NCBI GenBank assembly: GCA_016650125.1
Contig: JAENWT010000008.1
Span: 1-64,000, forward strand
Direction of reading: 5' to 3'
Length of the DNA stretch: 64,000 nt
DNA from: Thermoleophilia bacterium
Lineage (GTDB): Bacteria > Actinomycetota > Thermoleophilia > Solirubrobacterales > 70-9
The notes beneath the pieces are model-generated. The model was not told the DNA's origin. It saw only the letters and a list, made by a program, of their open reading frames with translations, and made no database searches. A program made the position numbers and the translations under genes. Below, in pieces: positions 23,573 to 31,468 of the stretch; positions within the stretch are counted from its first letter, which is position 1; each line of letters begins with the position of its first letter.

Positions 23573-26287
23573 TCACTCCGGGAGATTTTCGGTTGGACCG
23601 CGATATTCGACCAAACCTTCGGTGATCCTGCGGTTCAGTTCGTAGAGATGTTGGTTTACGGACGGGTGGTCCCCGACTTCCAGGTCGTTCCAGCCATATG
23701 CAGCCAGGACTGCTTCGTCGAGCTGAGCATGAAGGGTGGACAGGTCGTCCCATGCTCCGTCTTCGATCTGGTTATACAGATCGGTAAGCCCCATGTTGCC
23801 TTGGACGCAAATCTCTTGGCGACGCTCGATAACGGCCTGTCCGTGGTCGCCGATCAAATCGGCCTGAGCTTGACTGACCCTTGGCCACGGGAAGGTTTCG
23901 AAAGCGGAACTTGGCGTATATCGAATGCGGTCTTCTAGCGTTGAGGAACGGGCTTTCGCCCAATGCGTGTGAATCGAAGAAGTGAGAATGGCCATGGCGT
24001 AGCTCGAGTCGAAAGCAAAGACATTGGTGCTGTCGCTCGGCCGCCAATTCGAATCGCACCAAGTGAACAAAATCCATTTGCTAACTCGAGTGCCAGCAAT
24101 GAAACGGTCAAGTTCGCCAAGCTTCTCCCTGAAGTCGGGTCGGGGCCAGAGGAATTGCCACCAGCGAGGGTTGCGGTGGTACGAGGGACTGTTCTCGCGA
24201 GCCTCTCGTGCTTGGGCACGAATGACCTCTATGGCGGCCGGGTAGGCCATGGCGGCTTCGAGCGTCATCTGAGCGAAATCAATGGTGTATCGAGTGGGTT
24301 GTTGCCCAACGTTCCTGGCAATGTCTCGACCGTCCATATACGGGAGTACCACTCGCGAATAGTCGCAGTCGTCTCGCTGTAGAAGTTCCCGGGCCTCTTC
24401 GACTTCAATGTCGTAGTGAGCTCCCGGCAAGAAGCCTTGAAAAGCTATGTGCCTGTTGAGAGGAAGCCGCGGGACATCAGCAACCGGAATAGTCGATTCA
24501 CGGAGAGCAGTATCGATCCCTTCAACTTCGGCTTCATCTAGTAGTCGAGCGGGAACAAATGCGACCGGTCCCTTGATCCAGTTGACGATGCTCACGTCTA
24601 CGTTCGCGGCTCCGGGCCAATCCTGGGTGCTGACTGCATCGGTGATTATTCCGTCGTTCTCGACGATGTAATTCAGGCTGGCGCCACGCGCACGGTTCTG
24701 GCTGATCGAGTTGGTTCCTACGAGCCCGGCGCGTTGTCCCGGAGCGAGTTGATCGTGCGCCTTTCGGAACCAGTAAACGCAGTGGTCTTTGAGCCCGCAT
24801 CCGAACTCTTCTGAAAGCCACTCCACGTAAGCATCACCAAGCAGGCTCCGGAGGTTTCTATCTCCATGGAACGGAGGGTTGCCGACAATCACGCTGGCCT
24901 GCGGCCACTCGACTCGTAAGGCATCTCCCGTCCTGATCTCGCTCAGGTTCTCGAGGGGAAGTGTGGATTCGGCCAGGTTCAGCTCATCGACGACCAACTT
25001 GTGCCCCATCCAGAGAGTGACCCTGGCCAGTGCGACCGCAAAGGCGTTTATCTCGATGCCTTTGATGTTATGAAGTGGGAAAAAGCCGCTCAGGGCTTCG
25101 GGGTCCGGCATGCCAGCGGCCTGTCGTAGTTCCCTCTCGCGCTCCCTCAGGCGGCGTTCAATTTGCCGGAGTTCCCGGTAGGCAATGTAAAGAAAGTTGC
25201 CGGACCCACAAGCCGGGTCGAGAACGGTGAAGTTGAGAAGCTCGTCCTGAAGTGATTGAGCCTGGGCGACGGTTTCTGCGCCTTCGATTTTCGCAAGCCA
25301 TGGAGTCACGATGCTCGGGCCAATCACCTTCATGATGTCGGCTGAATGCGTGTAGTGCGCTCCGAGAGTCCACTGCGCCTCTTCCCCCAAAGCCCCCTCT
25401 AGGAGGGATCCGAAAATGTGTGGCTCAACTCGTTTCCAGTCGAATTCGCAGGCGGCTCGCAGTTCAGCCAGTTCTTCCGAGTCGAGGTGAACCTCGGAGG
25501 GCTCTGCGAAAAGCCCCCCGTTCACGTATCGGGTTTCGGCATAGAACCCCGCTTCAGGACGAGCTCCCTCAGTATTCAGCCAGCGGAACAAGCCGCCAAG
25601 ATCGTCAGCGCTGGAGCGCTGCGGATTTGCGAGAAGGTCATCGACGATCCGTGTAAAGAGTTGACGCTCGAGTTGCCCTAGATCTTCGGCGAACATGCAC
25701 CAGACGCACTGAAGGACAAAGTCCCGCAGAACGTCAGGATCTGCTGCCCGTCGCTCGCGCAGGCCGGCATAGAGATCGGTTACATGTGCCACAGCTTCAC
25801 GCGTCACTGCTTCTTGAGAGGTGAGGAAGACTGGTTCTCTCCCCGCTAGGAAGAGAAGTGAGTCAGAGCGGTCAAGCAAATCCGATATGTCGAAAGTTGC
25901 CAGTGGTTCGTTCGGGAACGCCCCTGGCTCCCATATTTCGAATCGGGTAAAAGCACAAAGTACGAGCCAACGAGGTGCCGGCAGGTTTCGCGCCGGGTCC
26001 GCTGCATCTCGCCAGTATCCGAATGCTTGAGGTCGGTGCTGGTCGAGTCGATGAGCCTCGCTGGGACGCTTCATCTCGATAATGCAGACGCGATCCCAGA
26101 TCAAGTCCAGGAATCTGCCGTGCTGGGCGTCTTCAAATCTGGCTACAGCTTGCCGGTCAGTACCAAAGCAAGTGAACAGGTCATTCAGGAAGGTCTGAGC
26201 CTCGGCTCGCTCGGATCCGGCGTAGTCACTCCATCGCTGCTGAAAATCACTGAGGCGCTGGCGAATCTCTTCGCCGGTAATCGGCAT
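23573..26287 (-). CDS. MmeI-like single-chain restriction endonuclease-methyltransferase (Type IIL/IIG)
   Basis: A 904-residue enzyme. Residues 61-73 hold the nuclease motif D-x9-E-M-K (Asp61, Glu71, Lys73), with the same spacing as in MmeI. Residues 357-365 are the SAM motif DPACGSGNF and 470-473 are NPPF, an N6-adenine methyltransferase motif. The last ~300 residues (from about PFHG to the end) hold the target-recognition and C-terminal helical parts. One protein therefore cuts and methylates, with specificity set by its single TRD. A small charged helical protein lies 6 nt upstream in the same operon. Base composition is lower in G+C than that of flanking core genes. Confidence 0.88.
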   Translation of the reverse strand: MPITGEEIRQRLSDFQQRWSDYAGSERAEAQTFLNDLFTCFGTDRQAVARFEDAQHGRFLDLIWDRVCIIEMKRPSEAHRLDQHRPQAFGYWRDAADPARNLPAPRWLVLCAFTRFEIWEPGAFPNEPLATFDISDLLDRSDSLLFLAGREPVFLTSQEAVTREAVAHVTDLYAGLRERRAADPDVLRDFVLQCVWCMFAEDLGQLERQLFTRIVDDLLANPQRSSADDLGGLFRWLNTEGARPEAGFYAETRYVNGGLFAEPSEVHLDSEELAELRAACEFDWKRVEPHIFGSLLEGALGEEAQWTLGAHYTHSADIMKVIGPSIVTPWLAKIEGAETVAQAQSLQDELLNFTVLDPACGSGNFLYIAYRELRQIERRLRERERELRQAAGMPDPEALSGFFPLHNIKGIEINAFAVALARVTLWMGHKLVVDELNLAESTLPLENLSEIRTGDALRVEWPQASVIVGNPPFHGDRNLRSLLGDAYVEWLSEEFGCGLKDHCVYWFRKAHDQLAPGQRAGLVGTNSISQNRARGASLNYIVENDGIITDAVSTQDWPGAANVDVSIVNWIKGPVAFVPARLLDEAEVEGIDTALRESTIPVADVPRLPLNRHIAFQGFLPGAHYDIEVEEARELLQRDDCDYSRVVLPYMDGRDIARNVGQQPTRYTIDFAQMTLEAAMAYPAAIEVIRAQAREARENSPSYHRNPRWWQFLWPRPDFREKLGELDRFIAGTRVSKWILFTWCDSNWRPSDSTNVFAFDSSYAMAILTSSIHTHWAKARSSTLEDRIRYTPSSAFETFPWPRVSQAQADLIGDHGQAVIERRQEICVQGNMGLTDLYNQIEDGAWDDLSTLHAQLDEAVLAAYGWNDLEVGDHPSVNQHLYELNRRITEGLVEYRGPTENLPE

Positions 26288-26293
26288 TGGTGC

Positions 26294-26518
26294 CTATATC
26301 GCGAGTTGCTCGTTGCGCTCCGGCACGGCAAAGTAGGTGCCCTGCATCAATTCACGATGGGAATCAGCGAGCGATGTCTCGACCCGCTCTAGCGAGTCGA
26401 TCAAATGGCTGTCGGCATTCTCAGCAATGAGCTTTTTGCGTGCCTTGGCAGCTCTCTCTCGGGCGTCAGATATGAAGAGCAGTACCTTTTCGATCTCGCT
26501 GCTTGCCACTTCTTCCAT
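26294..26518 (-). CDS. Small helical protein upstream of the MmeI-like enzyme
   Basis: About 74 residues, rich in Glu, Lys, Arg and Ala (SSEIEKVLLFISDARERAAK, KKLIAENADSHLIDSLERVE), predicted to be a pair of helices or a coiled coil. No known domain recognised. Its stop is 6 nt before the RM gene start, so it belongs to that operon and may be an accessory or control protein. A TTG 30 nt further upstream (26548) is an alternative start; neither has a strong ribosome-binding site. Confidence 0.6.
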   Translation of the reverse strand: MEEVASSEIEKVLLFISDARERAAKARKKLIAENADSHLIDSLERVETSLADSHRELMQGTYFAVPERNEQLAI

Positions 26519-26662
26519 GAACGGAAGGCTAGACCGTGGGTCGGACAACGTTTTCGTTCAAAGGCGCGATTTGGGAGAACTTTTCAGGACTCGTGAGCAT
26601 TCGTAGACGGCTTTGATCATCGCTGCCATCATGGCGATCGGCCGCGCCTACAATTGTGACCT

Positions 26663-26719
26663 TCAACCAATTGGTTGACAATTCGAAATCGATCGTCTAT
26701 GTTCAACCACATGGTTGAA
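26663..26719 (+). promoter_or_regulatory. Leaderless promoter with two operators for ArsR module 2
   Basis: TCAACCAATTGGTTGA (26663-26678, perfect palindrome) overlaps the -35 box TTGACA (26675-26680). After a 17-nt spacer comes TATGTT (26698-26703). TTCAACCACATGGTTGAA (26702-26719) is the second operator, centred exactly before ATG 26711. Both share TCAACCA-N2-TGGTTGA, and their centres are 40 bp apart. The predicted transcription start lies at or next to the ATG. Confidence 0.75.
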
Positions 26720-27064
26720 GAAACTGAAGAGGTCGATCAGATTTTCCACGCGCTTTCGAACAGCACCCGTCGGGGCATGCTTCGCCGCCTGTCACGGAGC
26801 GCCTGCACGGTGGGCGAGCTGGCCGAGCCGGCCGAGATGTCGTTCGCGGCCGCTTCCAAGCATGTCCAGGTGCTGGAAAGGGCCGGAATGGTCAACCGAA
26901 GAGTGAAGGGCCGGCAGCACATCTGCACCCTCTCGCCGAAACCCCTCAAAGAAGCAAGTGAGTGGCTGAGTTTCTACGAGAAGTTCTGGGACGAGAGTCT
27001 GGATCGCCTCCAGGCGATGCTCGAGTCCGATCGTGACGCGGCGGCTCGCAAGGAGAACAAATGA
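26711..27064 (+). CDS. ArsR-family regulator (module 2)
   Basis: A 117-residue winged-helix protein: IFHALSNSTRRGMLRRLSRSA, VGELAEPAEMSFAAASKHVQVLERAGMV with the recognition helix, and NRRVKGRQHICTLS as the wing. No metal-binding Cys pair. The ATG at 26711 lies in an operator; ATG 26699 (MFNH extension) is also in frame. It overlaps the next gene by ATGA. It is a paralogue of the 13.7-kb module with the same operator position. Confidence 0.88.
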   Translation: MVEETEEVDQIFHALSNSTRRGMLRRLSRSACTVGELAEPAEMSFAAASKHVQVLERAGMVNRRVKGRQHICTLSPKPLKEASEWLSFYEKFWDESLDRLQAMLESDRDAAARKENK

Positions 27065-27558
27065 ATCAAGTTTCAGAAGACACCGACACGGACGCAGTGC
27101 GAATCGTCCGCGAGATGGCCGCCCCGGCAAAAGACGTCTACGACGCTTTCCTCAACCCCGACCAGCTGATGCGCTGGATGGGTCCGAAGCGGTTCAAAGC
27201 GACCGACGTCGAGATCGTTCCCGAAGTGGGAGGCAGCGCCCGGATCACGGTCGAGGCCGAGAACGGCGACCGGGGTTCCTTCGACTGGAAGTTCGTCGAG
27301 CTGGTCCCGGACGAGAAGATCGTCATCAGTTTTGCCTTCGGCGGTCCGAACGGCGAAACCGACACCCACCGCTCCCGCTTCACCGTGAGCCTGGTGGAAA
27401 ACGCACCTGACAGGACCGAGCTGACTCTCGTCCACGACCGGCTCGGTCAGGCACCTCCCGGCGGCCACGCCGGCGTCAACCAGGGCTGGACCGAAGCTAC
27501 GGCCAAGCTCGCCCAAATGTTCGAAGCAGACAAAGGAACTCATGAATCAGACGACTGA
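27061..27558 (+). CDS. SRPBCC (AHSA1-like) protein, module 2
   Basis: A 165-residue START-like protein: VREMAAPAKDVYDAFLNPDQLMRWMGPKRF opening, a beta-rich middle, and LTLVHDRLGQAPPGGHAGVN leading to the C-terminal helix. It is coupled to the ArsR gene by a 4-nt overlap. Directly after it lies the C-terminal relic of a further paralogue, so the array once had at least three genes. Ligand unknown. Confidence 0.85.
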   Translation: MNQVSEDTDTDAVRIVREMAAPAKDVYDAFLNPDQLMRWMGPKRFKATDVEIVPEVGGSARITVEAENGDRGSFDWKFVELVPDEKIVISFAFGGPNGETDTHRSRFTVSLVENAPDRTELTLVHDRLGQAPPGGHAGVNQGWTEATAKLAQMFEADKGTHESDD

Positions 27559-27719
27559 CGCTCGAGTTCCGTGAAGACGGATCCGACTCGACCGAGCTGA
27601 TCCTAGTTCACGACCACCTCGGAGCCGCCCACCCGGTCACCAACGTCAACAGGGGCTGGACAGCGGTCACGGACCGTCTTGTCAAATACCTCGAAGAAAC
27701 TGAAGGAGAAGCACGATGA
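27555..27719 (+). pseudogene. Relic of a third AHSA1-like gene
   Basis: The frame encodes TELILVHDHLG, then NVNRGWTAVTDRLVKYLEE and a stop at 27717-27719. It matches the last third of the upstream gene (TELTLVHDRLG, NQGWTEATAKL). An ATG at 27542 (MNQTTD) that looks like the old start is in a different frame and meets a TGA within 11 codons. The gene lost its first two thirds by deletion. Its stop still overlaps the DUF899 start by ATGA. Confidence 0.75.
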
Positions 27720-28468
27720 ACACACCACCGACCGTCTCACCGCAGGAATGGGAAGCCGCTCGCGCCGAGCTGCTGATCAAGGAAAAGGAACTCACCCGCG
27801 CCCGCGACGCCATGGCCGCCGAGCGGCGCCGGATGCCACGGATGGAAGTTGAGAAGGACTACAAGTTCGAAGGCCCGGACGGGCCGGTGAGCCTCCTCGA
27901 CCTGTTCGACGGGCGCCGCCAGCTGATCGTCTACCGCTTCTTCTTCGACCCGGACGTGACCGGCTATCCCGACGCCGGCTGCCCGGGCTGTTCGATGGGC
28001 GCCGACCAGCAGGCCAATCCCCTCCACCTGAACGCCCGGGACACCTCGCTCGCGTACGTGTCGAAGGCACCGCAGGAGAACATCGAGCGCCTGAAGGCGA
28101 AGATGGGCTGGGAGCTCATCCCCTGGTACACCCTGACCGACGACTTCGACGTCGATCACGGAGTAGGGGAGTGGCACGGCACCAACGCCTTCATCCGAGA
28201 CGACGAAGACCGGATCTTCCGCACCTACTTCCTCGACGCCCGCGGCGACGAGGCGATGGGCAGCACCTGGACCTACCTCGACATCACCGCACTGGGACGG
28301 CAGGAGAAGTGGGAAGACTCACCCGAGGGCTACCCGCAGACCCCGCCCTACGGATGGTGGCGCCGCCACAACGAATACGACTTCGAAGCGGCCGAAAAGG
28401 AAATGGCCGACCAGATCGAGCGCCATGACAAGGCCCACGCGGCGGCGAATGGGGGAGGCAACCCATGA
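27716..28468 (+). CDS. DUF899 thioredoxin-like protein
   Basis: A 250-residue DUF899 protein: VSPQEWEAARAELLIKEKEL, then RRMPRMEVEKDYKFEGPDGP, DLFDGRRQLIVYRFFFDP, and the Cys motif GCPGCS in the position of a thioredoxin active site, then GWWRRHNEYD near the end. The fold is thioredoxin-like, and the biochemical role is not established. The gene overlaps the AHSA1 relic upstream and a 41-residue ORF downstream, both by ATGA. Confidence 0.85.
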   Translation: MNTPPTVSPQEWEAARAELLIKEKELTRARDAMAAERRRMPRMEVEKDYKFEGPDGPVSLLDLFDGRRQLIVYRFFFDPDVTGYPDAGCPGCSMGADQQANPLHLNARDTSLAYVSKAPQENIERLKAKMGWELIPWYTLTDDFDVDHGVGEWHGTNAFIRDDEDRIFRTYFLDARGDEAMGSTWTYLDITALGRQEKWEDSPEGYPQTPPYGWWRRHNEYDFEAAEKEMADQIERHDKAHAAANGGGNP

Positions 28469-28590
28469 TCCTCGCCCACATAGCCGGCATCCCGGTAGAG
28501 GAAATGCTCGCCATGGCCCCGGCAGCGGTAGGAGCCTGTATCGCAGCGGGAGCGGGAATCAGGTCCCGCTTCCGCGACCCCCGCCATTGA
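28465..28590 (+). CDS. 41-residue coupled small membrane protein
   Basis: A short frame starts in the ATGA that ends the DUF899 gene. It encodes MILAHIAGIPVEEMLAMAPA, continues VGACIAAGAG and ends in the basic RSRFRDPRH. The pattern (AHIAGIPVEE, then a small hydrophobic stretch and a basic tail) fits a single-pass small membrane protein. Translational coupling and normal codon use favour a real gene. Function unknown. Confidence 0.55.
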   Translation: MILAHIAGIPVEEMLAMAPAAVGACIAAGAGIRSRFRDPRH

Positions 28591-28706
28591 GCCGCCATTC
28601 GAGCAATGAACAGTGAATCTCTATTGGTTGGAAGAAAAGATAGGCTGGCCAGACCATCAACGATCAGTCTCAACTTGACCTGAATCCGAAGCACCCCGAG
28701 CCTCGC

Positions 28707-29690
28707 TTGGCTCCGATCAGAGTGGCGGGGAGGTGGCTCCGTCCCTCGCCAGTATTCGACACCTATTGGCGCTTTGCGTTTGCGCGGCAGAACCTTTATC
28801 TGTCGAGAATCAGGGACTGTTCCAAACCTTGGTCTACGGATCCGGTCCTTCAGAAGTTTCGCTTCACCAACGTATATCGAGCCACCGACCGAGTGACTCA
28901 ATACCTAATATCCAAAGTCCAGTATCGGGACGGGGCCCCCCAGTCTGCTGACGAAATTGTATTTCGTACGCTGCTATTCAAGACCTTCAATCGGATCTCA
29001 ACATGGGAGCAACTGGAAGGCGAGCTCGGCGAAATCACGTGGGCTAACTTTCGGTTCGACCACTATGAAGCGGCCCTTCGCAAGGCGAGTTCATTGGGGC
29101 CAATCTATTCTGCCGCCTACATGATGCCACCGCCGAAGTTCGGCGAAGCCAAGAAATACCGAAACCACTTGCGCCTATTGGAGTTGATGATGGCAGACGG
29201 TTTGCCGGGTGTTATCTCGAAGGCCAAGTCTCTCCAACAAGTGTTCGCTGACCTCGTGCGATACCAGTCAATTGGTCCCTTCTTGGCCTACCAATATGCG
29301 ATCGACCTGAACTATTCGCCCGTTCTTGAATTGGACGAGAACGAATTTGTCGTAGCTGGGCCCGGGGCAAAAGATGGAATCCGAAAGTGCTTTGGGAAAG
29401 ATTCGGCAGGGATCGAGTCCGAGATTATCGAGTACATGGTCACCCACCAGGAGAACCACTTTCAACGTTTGTCGTTGGATTTCGAGAGCCTGAATGGTCG
29501 CCCAATTCATTTGATAGACGCGCAAAATGTCTTCTGCGAGGTGGACAAATACTCGCGGGTCGCTCACCCCGAGATTTCAGGAATCTCAGGGCGCAGCAGA
29601 ATTAAGCAGAGGTTCGAACCGTCTGGACAGGTTGACGTTCCCGTATTCCCTCCGAAATGGAACTTGGCATCCGGAAACGACTGGATCTAG
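28707..29690 (+). CDS. DNA-base-hypermodification-type protein (HMUDK-helical / aGPT-Pplase clade)
   Basis: About 327 residues. FAFARQNLYLSRIRD, then PWSTDPVLQKFRFTNVYRAT and DRVTQYLISKV; later IYSAAYMMPPPK, GPFLAYQYAIDLNYSPVLEL and FVVAGPGAKDGIRKCFG; near the end HLIDAQNVFCEVDKYSRVAHP. I recognise this block order from the predicted DNA-base hypermodification family named after 5-hmdU kinases and glutamyl/putrescinyl-thymine pyrophosphorylases, which is related to helix-hairpin-helix DNA glycosylases. The exact clade is uncertain. TTG 28707 or GTG 28722 may be the start; the frame is open upstream to 28644. Low G+C, and it ends 2 nt before the convergent MazG gene. Confidence 0.7.
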   Translation: MAPIRVAGRWLRPSPVFDTYWRFAFARQNLYLSRIRDCSKPWSTDPVLQKFRFTNVYRATDRVTQYLISKVQYRDGAPQSADEIVFRTLLFKTFNRISTWEQLEGELGEITWANFRFDHYEAALRKASSLGPIYSAAYMMPPPKFGEAKKYRNHLRLLELMMADGLPGVISKAKSLQQVFADLVRYQSIGPFLAYQYAIDLNYSPVLELDENEFVVAGPGAKDGIRKCFGKDSAGIESEIIEYMVTHQENHFQRLSLDFESLNGRPIHLIDAQNVFCEVDKYSRVAHPEISGISGRSRIKQRFEPSGQVDVPVFPPKWNLASGNDWI

Positions 29691-29692
29691 GC

Positions 29693-30583
29693 TTATGTCA
29701 CTACCGACAGAGTTCTTGCCTCCAGGTCAACAGCAACCAACCCTCCCTGTTGCTCGCTCACTTGTCGCCAGACCTCAAATCCCTTGAGGATGGCCTCTTG
29801 CCATTCGCGGTGCGTGCGTGACGCAACCTCAAGGTGAGATGTAACGGCCTTTACGGCATTCAGAATGCTTCCATCAACTTGATCTGAACCATCGAAGAAG
29901 TCGTATGACCGGGCGAGGTTAAAGACAAGGGCCGCCGCGGCTTCTTCGGTAATTCCCGCCCTAGCTCCATCCTCGTCGTGATCTAACTCCGGAACTGATT
30001 TGCGCTTCCTTCTAAGAAGGGAGCGGAGGATCGGTGACCACCCGAGTACTGCGGCATAGCTCAGGTGAAATACATCGTGAAAACGGTAATTATCGGCTTC
30101 GTGAGAGTTATCGTCGATCGGGTCGCCGATTTCCGTGCCCCGGATCTTCATCTGAGACATTGTTCGTCCCTCGCCAATGAAAGTCGCAAACTCGACTTCG
30201 AACTGACGGGGGAGACGTTCGTCCGCTTGTAGATCTTTATCGAAGAAGGCGGGGGTGGGATTTGAATCCAGCAACCAGCGTGATCGGGTCTTGGTCAAGT
30301 TTTGAGTTGCTACTTCGCCTAATTCCACCCCCATTCGGCGAGCGAGAGCGGCCAAATACCAGAGGACATCACCCATCTCCGTCGTAACGCTCTCTTCGAA
30401 TCCGCTGTATCGCACGCCGTCTGGCCGACGCATCTTCTTGAATTCACTTATAAGAGTTCCCACTTCGCCGGCGAGCCCAAGCAAAGGGATAACGGGGTCG
30501 GATTCTGATGGTTCTAGGTCTGTTTCCGACGACAGCAGTTGGTACTCACTGAACGTGAGGTGCTCAGGTGTGACGCCATTCAT
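29693..30583 (-). CDS. MazG-like nucleotide pyrophosphohydrolase with C-terminal domain
   Basis: A 296-residue protein. Residues ~32-90 carry the MazG signature: GLAGEVGTLISEFKKM and VTTEMGDVLWYLAALARRMG supply the E-x-x-E and E-x-x-D Mg2+ ligands. The C-terminal ~190 residues (FEVEFATFIGEG, NYRFHDVFHLSYAAVLGWSP, AAAALVFNLARSYDFF) match the extra domain seen in MazG proteins of predicted conflict systems. It probably hydrolyses an NTP, dNTP or modified nucleotide to the monophosphate. ATG 30583 follows AGGAGATCTC; the SLOG gene ends 15 nt upstream, so they form one operon with the TIR gene. Confidence 0.8.
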   Translation of the reverse strand: MNGVTPEHLTFSEYQLLSSETDLEPSESDPVIPLLGLAGEVGTLISEFKKMRRPDGVRYSGFEESVTTEMGDVLWYLAALARRMGVELGEVATQNLTKTRSRWLLDSNPTPAFFDKDLQADERLPRQFEVEFATFIGEGRTMSQMKIRGTEIGDPIDDNSHEADNYRFHDVFHLSYAAVLGWSPILRSLLRRKRKSVPELDHDEDGARAGITEEAAAALVFNLARSYDFFDGSDQVDGSILNAVKAVTSHLEVASRTHREWQEAILKGFEVWRQVSEQQGGLVAVDLEARTLSVVT

Positions 30584-30598
30584 GAGATCTCCTATCCC

Positions 30599-31468
30599 TT
30601 AGGACCATTCCTGGGAGGCAGAAATTCGACGTAGTCCTGCCCCAATAAGTGAAGCGACTTCACCGGGTCGAACTGAATTCGAAAGTTTGACGTTGTCATC
30701 TCGAGAGAGGCCGTTGCCATTGATTTCCCACTCCACTTCCGCTTCCACGGCGAGCTCCCGCAGGGCCAAAGCTGCCCTCGAATCAATAGGTTCGCGCGAC
30801 GGTGGTTTTGATCCCTCTCCGTGCCCCAAGCCGAGCGAATCCGCGAGATCCGCGGTAATTCCCCCGAAGCCACCAGCCAGATAGAGCGGTTGATCCGCAT
30901 TGATGGCCAACTTGGCCTCTTCCAGAAGTCCTGGAATTTCACCCTGAAATCCGGAGCGCTTGCCTCCAACCAGAATCCTCGCGTTGGTGATTCCAATCAT
31001 GTAGTTCCTTAGCCCTGAGAGGGATCTGGAGACCTCATCATCTCCCAGTTCGACAGGTTCTTCACCTCTGCCTGTACTCGGATCCAAAGTGTTTCCGTTG
31101 GGGTCCAGATAGGTAACCACCCCATAGGGCTTCAACTTCTCTTCAGAATTCGAAAGTTCGCTCAGTTTCGTAGTTCGGTGTTCGGACCAGGCTAAGCACA
31201 GGACTAGGGGCTTGCTGCCTTGACCAAATCTCTCGAGTTCACCGCTAAGAAAACTCGTGTATCCAGAGGCATCAATTCGTCCGCCGTAAACGAGGGTTGA
31301 GTCTGCCAAGAGGACCATCCGAGCAATCTCGCCGAGAGTCAACCGGAGATGGGTTTCCGTCAGGCCCAATCTCGCCAAGTCAGAACTCTCTGAGACAGAG
31401 ACGCCGATCCGAGCATTCGCTAGGAACCGATTGTTCTCAGGGCTAACCACCCCTAGCCGCCAGTCCAC
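30599..31468 (-). CDS. SLOG-domain protein (predicted nucleotide-ligand sensor)
   Basis: A 289-residue protein. Residues ~20-205 look like a SLOG Rossmann domain: ARMVLLADSTLVYGGRIDAS, GYTSFLSGELERFG, KPLVLCLAWSEHR, YMIGITNARILVGGKRSGFQ, GEIPGLLEEAKLAI, PLYLAGGFGGITADLAD. SLOG domains bind nucleotide-derived ligands, as in ThsA of Thoeris, where the ligand is made by a TIR protein. No attached effector (SIR2, nuclease or TM) is visible; the last ~70 residues are helical and polar. It overlaps the TIR gene by 26 nt. GTG 31468; GTG 31450 is an alternative. Confidence 0.78.
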   Translation of the reverse strand: MDWRLGVVSPENNRFLANARIGVSVSESSDLARLGLTETHLRLTLGEIARMVLLADSTLVYGGRIDASGYTSFLSGELERFGQGSKPLVLCLAWSEHRTTKLSELSNSEEKLKPYGVVTYLDPNGNTLDPSTGRGEEPVELGDDEVSRSLSGLRNYMIGITNARILVGGKRSGFQGEIPGLLEEAKLAINADQPLYLAGGFGGITADLADSLGLGHGEGSKPPSREPIDSRAALALRELAVEAEVEWEINGNGLSRDDNVKLSNSVRPGEVASLIGAGLRRISASQEWS

